Source: Chryseobacterium rhizoplanae
GTDB taxonomy: Bacteria > Bacteroidota > Bacteroidia > Flavobacteriales > Weeksellaceae
DNA: 64,000 bases
Reading direction: 5' to 3'
Assembly (NCBI RefSeq): GCF_900182655.1
Contig: NZ_FXTC01000002.1
Span: 434,001 to 498,000 of the forward strand
Positions 55,795-63,873 of the stretch are shown one piece after another (within the stretch, counting starts at the first letter, position 1; the number at the start of each line of letters is the position of its first letter). The notes under the pieces were generated by a model. That model was not told the origin of the DNA. It ran no database searches and saw only the letters and a list, made by a program, of their open reading frames with translations. A program made the position numbers and the translations under genes.

Positions 55795-55836
55795 TGAAAC
55801 GTAAAATAGCAGCGTTCAAATGAATGTTACGTTTCA
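55795..55836. promoter_or_regulatory. Perfect inverted repeat upstream of the universal stress gene
   Basis: TGAAACGTAA at 55795-55804 and TTACGTTTCA at 55827-55836 are exact 10-base inverted copies separated by 22 bases. There is no T-run, so an operator or dyad is more likely than a terminator. It lies in the divergent region between the kinase gene and the universal stress gene. Confidence 0.5.
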
Positions 55837-55913
55837 TCACCTGAAAAAGACATTTCATCATCATTTTATGCAACATCACCCTATTTTTACGATAAGATAA
55901 CTGCTGTCTATCA

Positions 55914-55921
55914 TAGTTTTG
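55914..55921 (+). promoter_or_regulatory. Promoter -7 box of the universal stress protein gene
   Basis: TAGTTTTG fits the TAnnTTTG consensus and lies 19 bases before the ATG at 55941. Confidence 0.45.
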
Positions 55922-55940
55922 CAGTATTAAATCCGGTACA

Positions 55941-56765
55941 ATGAAAACAATAATTGTCTGCACAGATTTTTCCCACGAAGCTGAGAATGCTACTCATTAT
56001 GCAGCCTCTATGGCTAAAGAAAATAAATACACAATCGTACTTTTTAATCTGCAAACCGTTTCCATACACGCTTTGAATGCACAGGCTTCGGCAGATTTTT
56101 TCTATACCCAGACCCTTAAAAATCAGAAAAAACTTGAAGACAAGGCGACCGAACTTACAACACTCTATGCTATAGAAACAACGCATCATCTGGCTTCCGG
56201 AAATTTCATGGAAGAGCTTGAAAACTGTATGCAGATCCACGAATGTGATTTCATTGTCATGGGAATGGCCGAAAAAACTTTGGAACAAAAGCTTTTGGGC
56301 AACAGTGTAACAAGAGCTATTCAAAGAATTAAAAAACCGATATTAATTGTTCCTTCCCACATAGAATATACGGGAATCAGGAAAATTCTTTTTGCGTATG
56401 ATACTCACAAAAGCATGACCTGGACCGCAATGAATGACATTTATTATTTCATCAATGAGTTTAATGCCGAGATTGAGGTGTTTAATGTAAATGAAAGCTT
56501 AGAAGATTTTACTGAAGTTATTCATGATATTGACCTGAATTCCGGGTATGATCTGGATGATATTAAATACAGTTTTAAAATGATTCAATCCATCGAAGTC
56601 ATCAAGGCAATCGAGGAGGAAATCAGACTGACAAATCCGGATCTGCTGACGATGGTTCCCTACAAATACAACCTTGTAGAATCTCTTTTCCACCGCAGTA
56701 AAACAGCTATTATGGCCTATAAAAACAAAGTACCATTACTATCAATTCCCCTAAATATAGATTAA
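55941..56765 (+). CDS. Tandem universal stress protein (UspA family)
   Basis: A 274-residue cytoplasmic protein made of two Usp domains. The first opens MKTIIVCTDFSHEAENATHYAASMA and closes with a nucleotide-binding-like segment DFIVMGMAEKTLEQKLLGNSVTRAI. The second half begins RKILFAYDTHKSM and is more diverged. Such proteins accumulate in stress or growth arrest. It is monocistronic, with a TAnnTTTG promoter. Confidence 0.9.
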   Translation: MKTIIVCTDFSHEAENATHYAASMAKENKYTIVLFNLQTVSIHALNAQASADFFYTQTLKNQKKLEDKATELTTLYAIETTHHLASGNFMEELENCMQIHECDFIVMGMAEKTLEQKLLGNSVTRAIQRIKKPILIVPSHIEYTGIRKILFAYDTHKSMTWTAMNDIYYFINEFNAEIEVFNVNESLEDFTEVIHDIDLNSGYDLDDIKYSFKMIQSIEVIKAIEEEIRLTNPDLLTMVPYKYNLVESLFHRSKTAIMAYKNKVPLLSIPLNID

Positions 56766-56879
56766 GATCAATAAAAATCTGAACACATTTAAATTATCCT
56801 TTTTGCCTTTAAAGGCTAAATTTTACACTTAATCTTGTTTGACAGGACCGGAAAGAGATTTCCGGTCCTGTTTTTATTG

Positions 56880-57827
56880 CTAGAGGTTTACAATCACTTT
56901 TCCGGCAACACGGTTGGTTTCCACCTCCAAATGTGCCATAGCTATGTCTTCAAACGGGAATGTTTTATAAACAAATGGTTTCAATACTTTCTGCTCCAAT
57001 AAGCCAGCAATTGCCCCTATGGTTTCTTTTTTAGACTGTACCATCATAAACTCAATATTCACCTTTTTCTGCCCGGCTCTGTCTGCAACATCCTCAGGAA
57101 TCTCAGGAGTAGGAAGCGTTATGATAATTCCGTTCTCTTTTACAACATCTACAGAATCAGATAACGTTTTTCCCTGAAGAGTATCAATGACGATATTTAC
57201 ATCCTGTAATTTTTCATGAAAGTTTTCTGTTGTATAATCAATATGTTCATCAGCTCCAAGCGATAAAACAAAATCCCTGTTTTTACCGGAGGATACGCCG
57301 ATAACATATGCTCCGAAATTCTTCGCAATCTGAACAGCAAAATGGCCAACACCACCTGAAGCTGCATGGATCAACACTTTATTTCCTTCTTTAATTTTAG
57401 CAACATCTACCAGCGCCTGATAAGCCGTTGAAGCCGCCATTGACGCCGCCGCTGCCTGCTGATGAGTAATATTCCGGGGCTTTAATGCCAGATGAACCGC
57501 CGGAGCCGCAACATATTCTGCATACGCGTTTCCTCTTCCAAAAAAGTTAACCATCCCAAAGACTTCATCTCCTTCTTTGAAATCAGTTACATTGTTTCCG
57601 GTTTCTACGACTTCTCCCGAGATATCCCATCCCAAAATAGCAGGTCTCTTTTCTTCAAAGATCCAATTCAGAACTCCTTCATAAGCTCTGGATTTTACAT
57701 CTACGGGATTAATGCTTACAGATACTACTTTTACCAATACCTCATCATTTCCTATTACAGGTTTTTCTATTTCCGCAAATTGAAGATTTCCAACATCTCC
57801 TGCTTCGTTTAAAATAACTGCTTTCAT
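56880..57827 (-). CDS. NADP-dependent medium-chain oxidoreductase (quinone reductase-like)
   Basis: A 315-residue MDR-family enzyme. The GroES-like N-terminal domain has SINPVDVKSRAYEG and GWDISGEVVETGNNVTDFKEG; the Rossmann part has HAASGGVGHFAVQIAKNFGA for NAD(P)H. The zinc ligands of alcohol dehydrogenases are not evident, so it is a non-zinc quinone reductase or enone-reductase type. It is divergent from the HxlR gene, with an operator-like palindrome between them; it is therefore probably induced by electrophiles or quinones through that regulator. Confidence 0.9.
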   Translation of the reverse strand: MKAVILNEAGDVGNLQFAEIEKPVIGNDEVLVKVVSVSINPVDVKSRAYEGVLNWIFEEKRPAILGWDISGEVVETGNNVTDFKEGDEVFGMVNFFGRGNAYAEYVAAPAVHLALKPRNITHQQAAAASMAASTAYQALVDVAKIKEGNKVLIHAASGGVGHFAVQIAKNFGAYVIGVSSGKNRDFVLSLGADEHIDYTTENFHEKLQDVNIVIDTLQGKTLSDSVDVVKENGIIITLPTPEIPEDVADRAGQKKVNIEFMMVQSKKETIGAIAGLLEQKVLKPFVYKTFPFEDIAMAHLEVETNRVAGKVIVNL

Positions 57828-57881
57828 TTTTTTTTAATTTTAATTGTTGGACAAATGTAGTCTCATCATATCTTTGCAGCA

Positions 57882-57921
57882 AGTATGTACTTTTTGGTAA
57901 TCTACATACCAAAAACATACT
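57882..57921. promoter_or_regulatory. Operator-like palindrome between oxidoreductase and HxlR genes
   Basis: AGTATGT and TTTTTGGTA on the left are mirrored by TACCAAAAACATACT on the right, with 3 extra bases in the left arm. It sits in the 121-base gap between divergent genes, a likely HxlR-family binding site controlling both. Confidence 0.6.
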
Positions 57922-57948
57922 AATACTGATTATCAAACCATTGAAAAA

Positions 57949-58296
57949 ATGTTAAAAATAAAAAAAGTCACCAATGAGCCATCCTGTCCTGTTGATTACG
58001 CTTTCAAACGGATTGGAGGAAAGTACAAAGGCCGTATTTTATGGTATCTTCATCTGAAGACGATTATGCGTTACGGCGAACTTCGTAAAACACTTTCTGA
58101 CATTACCCCTAAAATGCTTACTCAGACTGTCCGGGAGCTGGAAGATGACGGACTCATCCACAGGGAAGTCTATCATGAAGTTCCTCCGAAAGTAGAATAT
58201 TCTTTAACGGAAACCGGTGCTGAACTCATCCCTTTTATTGATTATCTGAGACTCTGGGGTGAAAATCAGATTGAAAAAGAGAGAATAAAAGGCTAA
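57949..58296 (+). CDS. HxlR-family transcriptional regulator
   Basis: A 115-residue winged-helix protein. It has the HxlR core: the Cys in SCPVDYAFKRIGGKYKGRIL, RYGELRKTLSDITPKMLTQTVREL for the recognition helix, and the wing HREVYHEVPPKVEYSLTE. Members sense quinones, aldehydes or redox state through cysteines and usually control a neighbouring oxidoreductase. It is divergent from the quinone-reductase-like gene. Confidence 0.92.
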   Translation: MLKIKKVTNEPSCPVDYAFKRIGGKYKGRILWYLHLKTIMRYGELRKTLSDITPKMLTQTVRELEDDGLIHREVYHEVPPKVEYSLTETGAELIPFIDYLRLWGENQIEKERIKG

Positions 58297-58416
58297 AACA
58301 GAAACGCGTTTCAACCGGAAAACGGTTACTGTGATTTTTATGCATTGTTCGTCTTGCTGCAGCATGATATTGTCTTTGTCCTCATATTTTCAATGTTTAA
58401 TATTTTAATTTCCATA

Positions 58417-58447
58417 AAACCATGAATGATCATCATGGTTTTTATTT
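58417..58447 (+). terminator. Terminator after the HxlR gene
   Basis: A 9-bp stem AAACCATGA / TCATGGTTT with loop ATGATCA, followed by TTTATTTT. It lies about 120 bases after the HxlR stop codon. Confidence 0.7.
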
Positions 58448-58621
58448 TATGTATAAAGAGGTGCCACTGGATATTTTTAATTAAAAAAAACAAACTAGTA
58501 ATTCATATTCATCTGAATATCAAAAAGTCGTAAATTTAGTAAAGGATAAAAACAGTGTTTTCACCCTTTTTTATAGTTGTGCCATTAGCTAATTTTGTTC
58601 CATAAAATTAAAACCATAAAA

Positions 58622-59176
58622 ATGAAAACTCCCTTTTTTACTAAGACTTTAAGTTTGCTCTGTGCAGCATTTATTCTAACACTCTGTTTATTAAGCTGCA
58701 CCCGCTGCTCTGAACCACCTAAAGAACCCGTTAGCAACAGTTATAAAAAGAAACTGATCAGCTACCGTGAAGGCCGGGTCCTTTTTGATGAATACACCAG
58801 AACCAATCATGAAGTGCTCATGAAATACAGAAACGGTGAACCAGACTCCCGATGGTACTGGTTTTCACTGGAAGACATGGAAGGCTATATTAAATACGTA
58901 AAAGAAAACGCCAAAAAACAAAAATTAAAAAATCCGGGAATCAGGATCTATATGGGAAAATATCCTATGAATCATCCTAAAAACAGAATGGCAAAACCGG
59001 AATATGCAGGTTATCAGACTATTTTCTTAGTTCCTACTGCCCAAAAAAGAGAAAGGACCAATGCTATGTCCAGATCTGCTACCACCGAGGAAAATACAGA
59101 TGTCCCTTCTATAGAATCTATGAATATGACCAATCTGGCACCACCTCCAAAAACCTTGTCAGGAACAATGCCTTAA
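58622..59176 (+). CDS. Lipoprotein, first gene of a NarL-type two-component operon
   Basis: From the ATG at 58622 (the frame opens 9 codons earlier) a lipoprotein signal ends at LLSCTRC. The mature part of about 155 residues holds YRNGEPDSRWYWFSLEDMEGYIKYVK and GIRIYMGKYP. No catalytic motifs are visible and no family is recognised. It starts a four-gene run with a membrane protein, histidine kinase and response regulator. Confidence 0.65.
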   Translation: MKTPFFTKTLSLLCAAFILTLCLLSCTRCSEPPKEPVSNSYKKKLISYREGRVLFDEYTRTNHEVLMKYRNGEPDSRWYWFSLEDMEGYIKYVKENAKKQKLKNPGIRIYMGKYPMNHPKNRMAKPEYAGYQTIFLVPTAQKRERTNAMSRSATTEENTDVPSIESMNMTNLAPPPKTLSGTMP

Positions 59177-59188
59177 AAACACAAAATT

Positions 59189-59833
59189 ATGAACTGGAAT
59201 ATTGAAACAGGGAAACAGATATCAATGATCCTATCCATCATAGTGATGCTTTTAATGGTTATAAAATATAGAAAAACCGGAAAGGAAAATTTATTTTTTA
59301 TTATTGGATATCTGTTGTTTTCCCTGATCGATATTTTCTGTTATTTCTACTTCAACCTGACCAGGCTGCCTACGGATATATTTTATGTAATTGGGTTTTT
59401 GATGATTGTTTTCTTTTTGTACTTATTTTATTATTACCAATTACTGTATGTTCCGGTGCTCAAAAAGATACAGACCGTCATTCTGGCTCTTTTTGTCCTT
59501 AATATTGCTGTCATGTTTTACACAGAGGATGATCTGCTTCATCATTTTTCTTTTAATATGCTGTATGTAGATATCCTTCTGTTACTATTTTCAATTATTT
59601 TGTTCCTCTATCAAACTTTTAACTCAGATAAAATATTGGGAATCAGCAACTATCTTCCGTTCTGGATTTCAGTGGCTTTGCTGATCTTTTTCATCGGAAG
59701 TATCCCGATCCTGTTTTTCAGAAACACTGTTTCGGAGAGTATTTATTTCTTTATTTTATTTATGCTGAATCTGATCAGCAATGGTATACTCATATTGGGT
59801 TTGATGGGGAACAAACAGGAGAAAATCAGATAA
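59189..59833 (+). CDS. Polytopic membrane protein of the two-component operon
   Basis: A 214-residue protein with seven hydrophobic segments spanning almost the full length and short loops (IDIFCYFYFNLTRL; LLFVLNIAVMFY). It has no recognised domain. It sits 12 bases after the lipoprotein and 13 bases before the kinase, so it is probably a sensor-accessory protein for the kinase. Confidence 0.65.
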   Translation: MNWNIETGKQISMILSIIVMLLMVIKYRKTGKENLFFIIGYLLFSLIDIFCYFYFNLTRLPTDIFYVIGFLMIVFFLYLFYYYQLLYVPVLKKIQTVILALFVLNIAVMFYTEDDLLHHFSFNMLYVDILLLLFSIILFLYQTFNSDKILGISNYLPFWISVALLIFFIGSIPILFFRNTVSESIYFFILFMLNLISNGILILGLMGNKQEKIR

Positions 59834-59846
59834 AAACTTCTTAGAT

Positions 59847-60617
59847 ATGGAAGAGAATAATTTGGTCATCATCTTTACAATTACCTTATTTATCGTTGTT
59901 TTGACAATGATCTTCATCTATGCTGTTTTCATCAAGAAAAAAACAACCCTCCTGATAGAGCAAAAAGAAAAAGATTTACGGTTTGAAAAAGAACTGGCTA
60001 CTTCTCAGGTTGAAATGAAAGAACAGACCTTGAATTATATGGGACAGGAATTACATGATGATCTGGGACAAAAACTTTCTGTTGTACGGCTTCGTCAAAA
60101 CCAGCTGATCACCAAATTAAAAGGCCCGGAAAAAGAAGATCTTACTGAGCTGAACGAACTGTTGGGAGAATGTATACAGGATATAAGAAACCTGTCTAAA
60201 ACATTAATTACCGAGCAGATTATTCATTTCGGACTGGCAGAATCCATTGAAAGAGAAGTTCATAGGATCAAAAAACTGAAATTATTAAAAATAGAATTCA
60301 TTACCCAGAAACAGGATATTGACATTTCTCCAAAACATGGGTTGATTCTCTTCAGAATTGTCCAGGAAAGTATCAACAATATCCTGAAACATTCCAAAGC
60401 CAAAAATGTTTCCATACAAATGGAAGACGACTGTGAAAAATTACACATCAGCATTTCCGACAACGGAAAAGGCTTTGATACAAGCATGATTCAGGATGGT
60501 TCAGGATTAAAAAACATGGAACTGAGAGCAAAGCTGATTCATGCCGAACTATCTATACACTCAGAACTAAATAAAGGAACACAAACTCTGATAACCTATC
60601 ATAAAAATTTATTATGA
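59847..60617 (+). CDS. NarX/DesK-type histidine kinase
   Basis: A 256-residue kinase with one N-terminal transmembrane helix (about residues 7-29) and a coiled linker. The HisKA_3 domain has its phospho-acceptor His in GQELHDDLGQKLSVVRL (about 70). The HATPase domain shows IVQESINNILKHSKAKNVS and ISDNGKGFDTSMIQDGSGL. It overlaps the regulator gene by 4 bases, so the two form a cognate pair. Confidence 0.92.
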   Translation: MEENNLVIIFTITLFIVVLTMIFIYAVFIKKKTTLLIEQKEKDLRFEKELATSQVEMKEQTLNYMGQELHDDLGQKLSVVRLRQNQLITKLKGPEKEDLTELNELLGECIQDIRNLSKTLITEQIIHFGLAESIEREVHRIKKLKLLKIEFITQKQDIDISPKHGLILFRIVQESINNILKHSKAKNVSIQMEDDCEKLHISISDNGKGFDTSMIQDGSGLKNMELRAKLIHAELSIHSELNKGTQTLITYHKNLL

Positions 60618-61258
60618 AAACTATTCCCATAGCGATCGTTGATGATCATACCTTAATTTCCAAAGCCCTGGAAAATATGATCACAGAAAACACTCAATAT
60701 CGGGTCATTATGAATCATCCCAACGGAGAAGAATTTATTGCAGGTGTGGAAAAAGCTTCAGAATTGCCCGCCGTAGTCCTGATGGATGTTAATATGCCTT
60801 ATAAAAACGGTATAGAAACTACAGAATGGCTTACCGAACATTACCCCGACATCAAAGTTATCGCCCTTACCATGGATGATGATGAAAAAGTTCTCATCAG
60901 AATGCTGAAGGCAGGTGCTAAGGGATACTTACTGAAAGACATGCAGCCTTCTATCCTCTTTCAGGCCATTGAAACTGTATTTGAAAAAGGCAGCTTTTAT
61001 ACTGATTTTGTAGCCCAGAAATTATTGAAAGTAAAAACAGAAGAAATGAAAAATGCCTCCCTTCTTTCTGAACTGAAAGACAGAGAGAAAGAGTTTATAA
61101 AGTGGGCTTGCAGTGAACTTACCTATAAAGAGATTGCCGACAAAATGTGCCTGAGCCCTAAAACCATTGATGGCTACCGAGATTCGGTTTTTGTAAAACT
61201 GGACATTAAAAACAGAGCAGGTCTGGTACTTTTTGCTTTGAAACATGATCTGTGTTGA
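60614..61258 (+). CDS. NarL/LuxR-type response regulator
   Basis: A 214-residue regulator. The receiver (about residues 4-120) has DDHTLIS, phospho-acceptor Asp in VVLMDVNMPYKNG and Lys in GYLLKDM. The C-terminal HTH follows: SELTYKEIADKMCLSPKTIDGYRDSVFVKLDI. It is cotranscribed with the kinase. Its targets cannot be inferred from the sequence. Confidence 0.93.
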   Translation: MKTIPIAIVDDHTLISKALENMITENTQYRVIMNHPNGEEFIAGVEKASELPAVVLMDVNMPYKNGIETTEWLTEHYPDIKVIALTMDDDEKVLIRMLKAGAKGYLLKDMQPSILFQAIETVFEKGSFYTDFVAQKLLKVKTEEMKNASLLSELKDREKEFIKWACSELTYKEIADKMCLSPKTIDGYRDSVFVKLDIKNRAGLVLFALKHDLC

Positions 61259-61328
61259 TTGAATATGCTAATTTTTTAATCTTATTTCTTATACTATAAA
61301 ATAAACATCTTTATATTCTTTTTACGTA

Positions 61329-61358
61329 TCCGGCAGCTTTTCAAGCTGCCGGATTTTC
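61329..61358 (+). terminator. Strong rho-independent terminator
   Basis: A perfect 11-bp stem TCCGGCAGCTT / AAGCTGCCGGA with loop TTC, followed by TTTT. It ends the two-component operon. Confidence 0.9.
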
Positions 61359-61477
61359 AATTCATAACATCCTCATATACAACACAAAAGGCGTTTTCCC
61401 TTTTTCAAAATACGGTTTTCTCCTCTGTTTTCGTCCTGCAGAATAATGGAATTTTGTCATAGAAAAAAATACAGAAA

Positions 61478-61511
61478 GGCAGAACCCGAAAAGCCAAAAC
61501 AGAGTAGGGAA
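61478..61511 (+). repeat. Leader motif, copy 1 (upstream of metacaspase)
   Basis: GGCAGAACCCGAAAAGCCAA and then AGAGTAGGGAA. It is nearly the same as the copy before the protease gene at 62393-62428, and lies about 20 bases before the metacaspase ATG. Confidence 0.65.
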
Positions 61512-61530
61512 TATTTTTAAAACTAATACA

Positions 61531-62376
61531 ATGAAAAAAGCACTTATCGTAGGTATTAATGATTATGCACCCATCGGATACGGAGGTCCGGATCTTAATG
61601 GTTGTGTAAATGATGCAAGAGATATGGCAAATACATTGGTAATCTGTGGTTTTAGTCCTGCAAAGATTAAAATCCTGACCAATCAAAATGCAACACGAGC
61701 GAATATATTGAACTATCTGAAATCCATGATCAGCACAAGTGTAAAAGGAGATTCTCTTGTTTTTTATTATTCGGGACACGGAACCAGAGTGGCTAATATA
61801 GGATCGGATCTGGAACTGGATGGTCTGGACGAAGCTATTTGTCCACATGATTATGCCAATAACGATGTTATTCGTGATGATGATTTTAAAACAGTTCTCA
61901 GCAAGCTGAAAGCGGGAGTGAATATGGAAGTTGTTTTTGACTGCTGTTATTCCGGAACAGGAATCCGAAAAATGGACTTAGGACTGGAAGCAGATCTTCT
62001 TAACGAAACCGCCCGTTATATTCCACCAATGCTCGAAGATGAATTTTACCTGACCTATGCCAGTGAAATGGAATCTTCTAAAAATGCTAAAAAATCAACT
62101 ATGCTCACCAAAGCTCTTGTGCCTGTGGCGGGAATGAATCATACTTTATGGGCTGCCGCTAAAGATAATCAGGTTTCCATGGAAGGGAATATCAGCGGGC
62201 AGATACGGGGTTACTTCACCTATCATTTCTGCAAAATATTACGTGCTACCAATGGTAATATTGTTAGAAAGACACTTGATAAACAAGTTGCTATTGCATT
62301 GGCAGCGATGGGAGCAGCTCAGATCAACCAGACAGAGAGCATCACTGCAGAATTTTCACAAAAAATATTCACTTAA
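61531..62376 (+). CDS. Metacaspase-like caspase-family peptidase (C14)
   Basis: A 281-residue caspase-fold protease with no signal peptide. It opens KKALIVGINDYAPI, has the catalytic His in LVFYYSGHGTRV (about residue 90) and the catalytic Cys in MEVVFDCCYSGTG (about 142), the standard dyad. DGLDEAICPHDY supplies the acidic specificity region, so cleavage after Lys or Arg is likely, as in metacaspases. No regulatory domain is fused. It is followed 74 bases later by a trypsin-like protease gene with the same leader motif. Confidence 0.9.
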   Translation: MKKALIVGINDYAPIGYGGPDLNGCVNDARDMANTLVICGFSPAKIKILTNQNATRANILNYLKSMISTSVKGDSLVFYYSGHGTRVANIGSDLELDGLDEAICPHDYANNDVIRDDDFKTVLSKLKAGVNMEVVFDCCYSGTGIRKMDLGLEADLLNETARYIPPMLEDEFYLTYASEMESSKNAKKSTMLTKALVPVAGMNHTLWAAAKDNQVSMEGNISGQIRGYFTYHFCKILRATNGNIVRKTLDKQVAIALAAMGAAQINQTESITAEFSQKIFT

Positions 62377-62392
62377 TCATATCATTATTACA

Positions 62393-62428
62393 GGCGGAAT
62401 CCGAAAAGCCATTAAAAGAGTAGGAAAA
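62393..62428 (+). repeat. Leader motif, copy 2 (upstream of trypsin-like protease)
   Basis: GGCGGAATCCGAAAAGCCAT and then AGAGTAGGAAAA, with only a few changes and a 1-2 base insertion relative to the copy at 61478-61511. It lies 22 bases before the protease ATG. Confidence 0.65.
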
Positions 62429-62450
62429 CACTAGATTAAAAATAATAATC

Positions 62451-63461
62451 ATGTCAAAAATCGAAAACAACAACCCAATGACAGCAGAAGAAGTTTTAAG
62501 ACTTAGAACTGTTAAAGCAAAATCAACTGAAAAACCAGAAGCAGTTGAAAAATTATTTAAGCAGGCTCCCGCTATGGAAACCATCAACGGAAGAACTTTT
62601 CCGAAAGGGATGAAAACAATAGGAATGCCTATGGATGAAAAAACAGCGGAAATCCGAGCTCTGGAAACTGATCACTTCTATCCTACCCATGCTGATTTTG
62701 AATACAATCCAAAATTGGAACCGAAAAGAGACCGTAAACCAAAATTCATTGACAGAGATTCTTTCCTGACTCCGGAAAATGCAAGAACTATTTTTGGAGC
62801 AGATCAGAGAAAAGTATATAATTCTACCGCTTATCCATGGAGATGCGTTGGCAGAGTAGAAAGTTCTTTAGGCTCAGGAAGCGGTGTAATGATCGGACCA
62901 AGACACCTTCTTACCTGTTCTCATATTGTAGACTGGCAGCCTAATAATACTACAGGATGGCTGAAATTCACGCCAATGTATTATAACGGAAGTGCTCCTT
63001 ACGGAACAGCCTGGGGTACATTAACGTATTACAAGTATAAAGTAACAGGTCCATCTATTGATTCAACAGAGATACAATATGATTATGTAGTGATTGTATT
63101 AGACAGACCTATCGGAAACAGCACAGGCTGGTTAGGCTCAAAATCATATTCCGATTCATGGGACGGAGGAGCTTACTGGACTCACGCCGGATATCCGGGA
63201 GACCTTACAGGAACACAAAGACCAACATACCAAACAGGTATTGCACTGGATGGAGATTTCTGGAGTGCTGATGACAATGAAAGCATGAGCCATAAAGCAG
63301 ATATATGGCCTGGACAAAGCGGAGGTCCTTTTTGGGGATATTGGGACGGCTCTCCGTATGCCGTGGCTACTCAAAGCGCGCATAATCCAAGCGATAATTT
63401 TGCAAGTGGCGGCTCAGATTTAGTCAATCTGGTCATCAGAGCTAGAAATGAACATCCTTAA
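62451..63461 (+). CDS. Trypsin-like (S1B/V8-type) serine protease
   Basis: A 336-residue protein. About 115 N-terminal residues are a charged Lys/Glu/Thr-rich pro-region without a signal peptide. The protease domain follows, with IFGADQRKVYNS at the junction, His in LTCSHIVDW, Asp in YDYVVIVLDRP and Ser in GQSGGPFWGYWDG. Several basic sites at the pro-region end (KPKFIDR, ADQRK) could be cut by the metacaspase encoded upstream, giving an activation cascade. That link is inference. Confidence 0.85.
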   Translation: MSKIENNNPMTAEEVLRLRTVKAKSTEKPEAVEKLFKQAPAMETINGRTFPKGMKTIGMPMDEKTAEIRALETDHFYPTHADFEYNPKLEPKRDRKPKFIDRDSFLTPENARTIFGADQRKVYNSTAYPWRCVGRVESSLGSGSGVMIGPRHLLTCSHIVDWQPNNTTGWLKFTPMYYNGSAPYGTAWGTLTYYKYKVTGPSIDSTEIQYDYVVIVLDRPIGNSTGWLGSKSYSDSWDGGAYWTHAGYPGDLTGTQRPTYQTGIALDGDFWSADDNESMSHKADIWPGQSGGPFWGYWDGSPYAVATQSAHNPSDNFASGGSDLVNLVIRARNEHP

Positions 63462-63484
63462 TTTATTTTTTTAGTTTCAATCTA

Positions 63485-63512
63485 TAGCCTGCCTTTCGGG
63501 GTGGGCTTTTTA
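63485..63512 (+). terminator. Possible terminator after the protease gene
   Basis: An imperfect stem around AGCCTGCC / GGTGGGCT followed by TTTTT, 24 bases after the protease stop. The pairing is weaker than in the other terminators. Confidence 0.5.
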
Positions 63513-63873
63513 ATAATCATATAAAAAATTAAAAGGATTTACGATATCCAATTTAACAATATCTTAGGTATAAAAGATAAATTCTATTTTCATTTGGAAT
63601 TTACAACATCACTAAACCTAATATTACTACAAAAGAAACATGCTTATATTTTTATTTTCATTTCCATAATAACATAATGACGTTTTTTAATTCAACCAAA
63701 CAAAATCTATTTAGAATTGTTACAAATTTATTCAAGCAGTATGGATATATTGGTTTAATATCTATTTTTGAAAGACATTAAAAATCTTACAGAAGTAGAG
63801 TATTTGATAATAAAATTAATTTTTATCATATAATCTCGTAAGTAATTTTAAAAATCAATAAACTAATTTAACT
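63513..63873. other. Intergenic region before the peptide gene
   Basis: About 360 bases, very AT-rich, without a supported gene. It should contain the promoter of the double-glycine-leader peptide gene, but no clear TAnnTTTG box at a sensible distance was seen. Confidence 0.45.
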
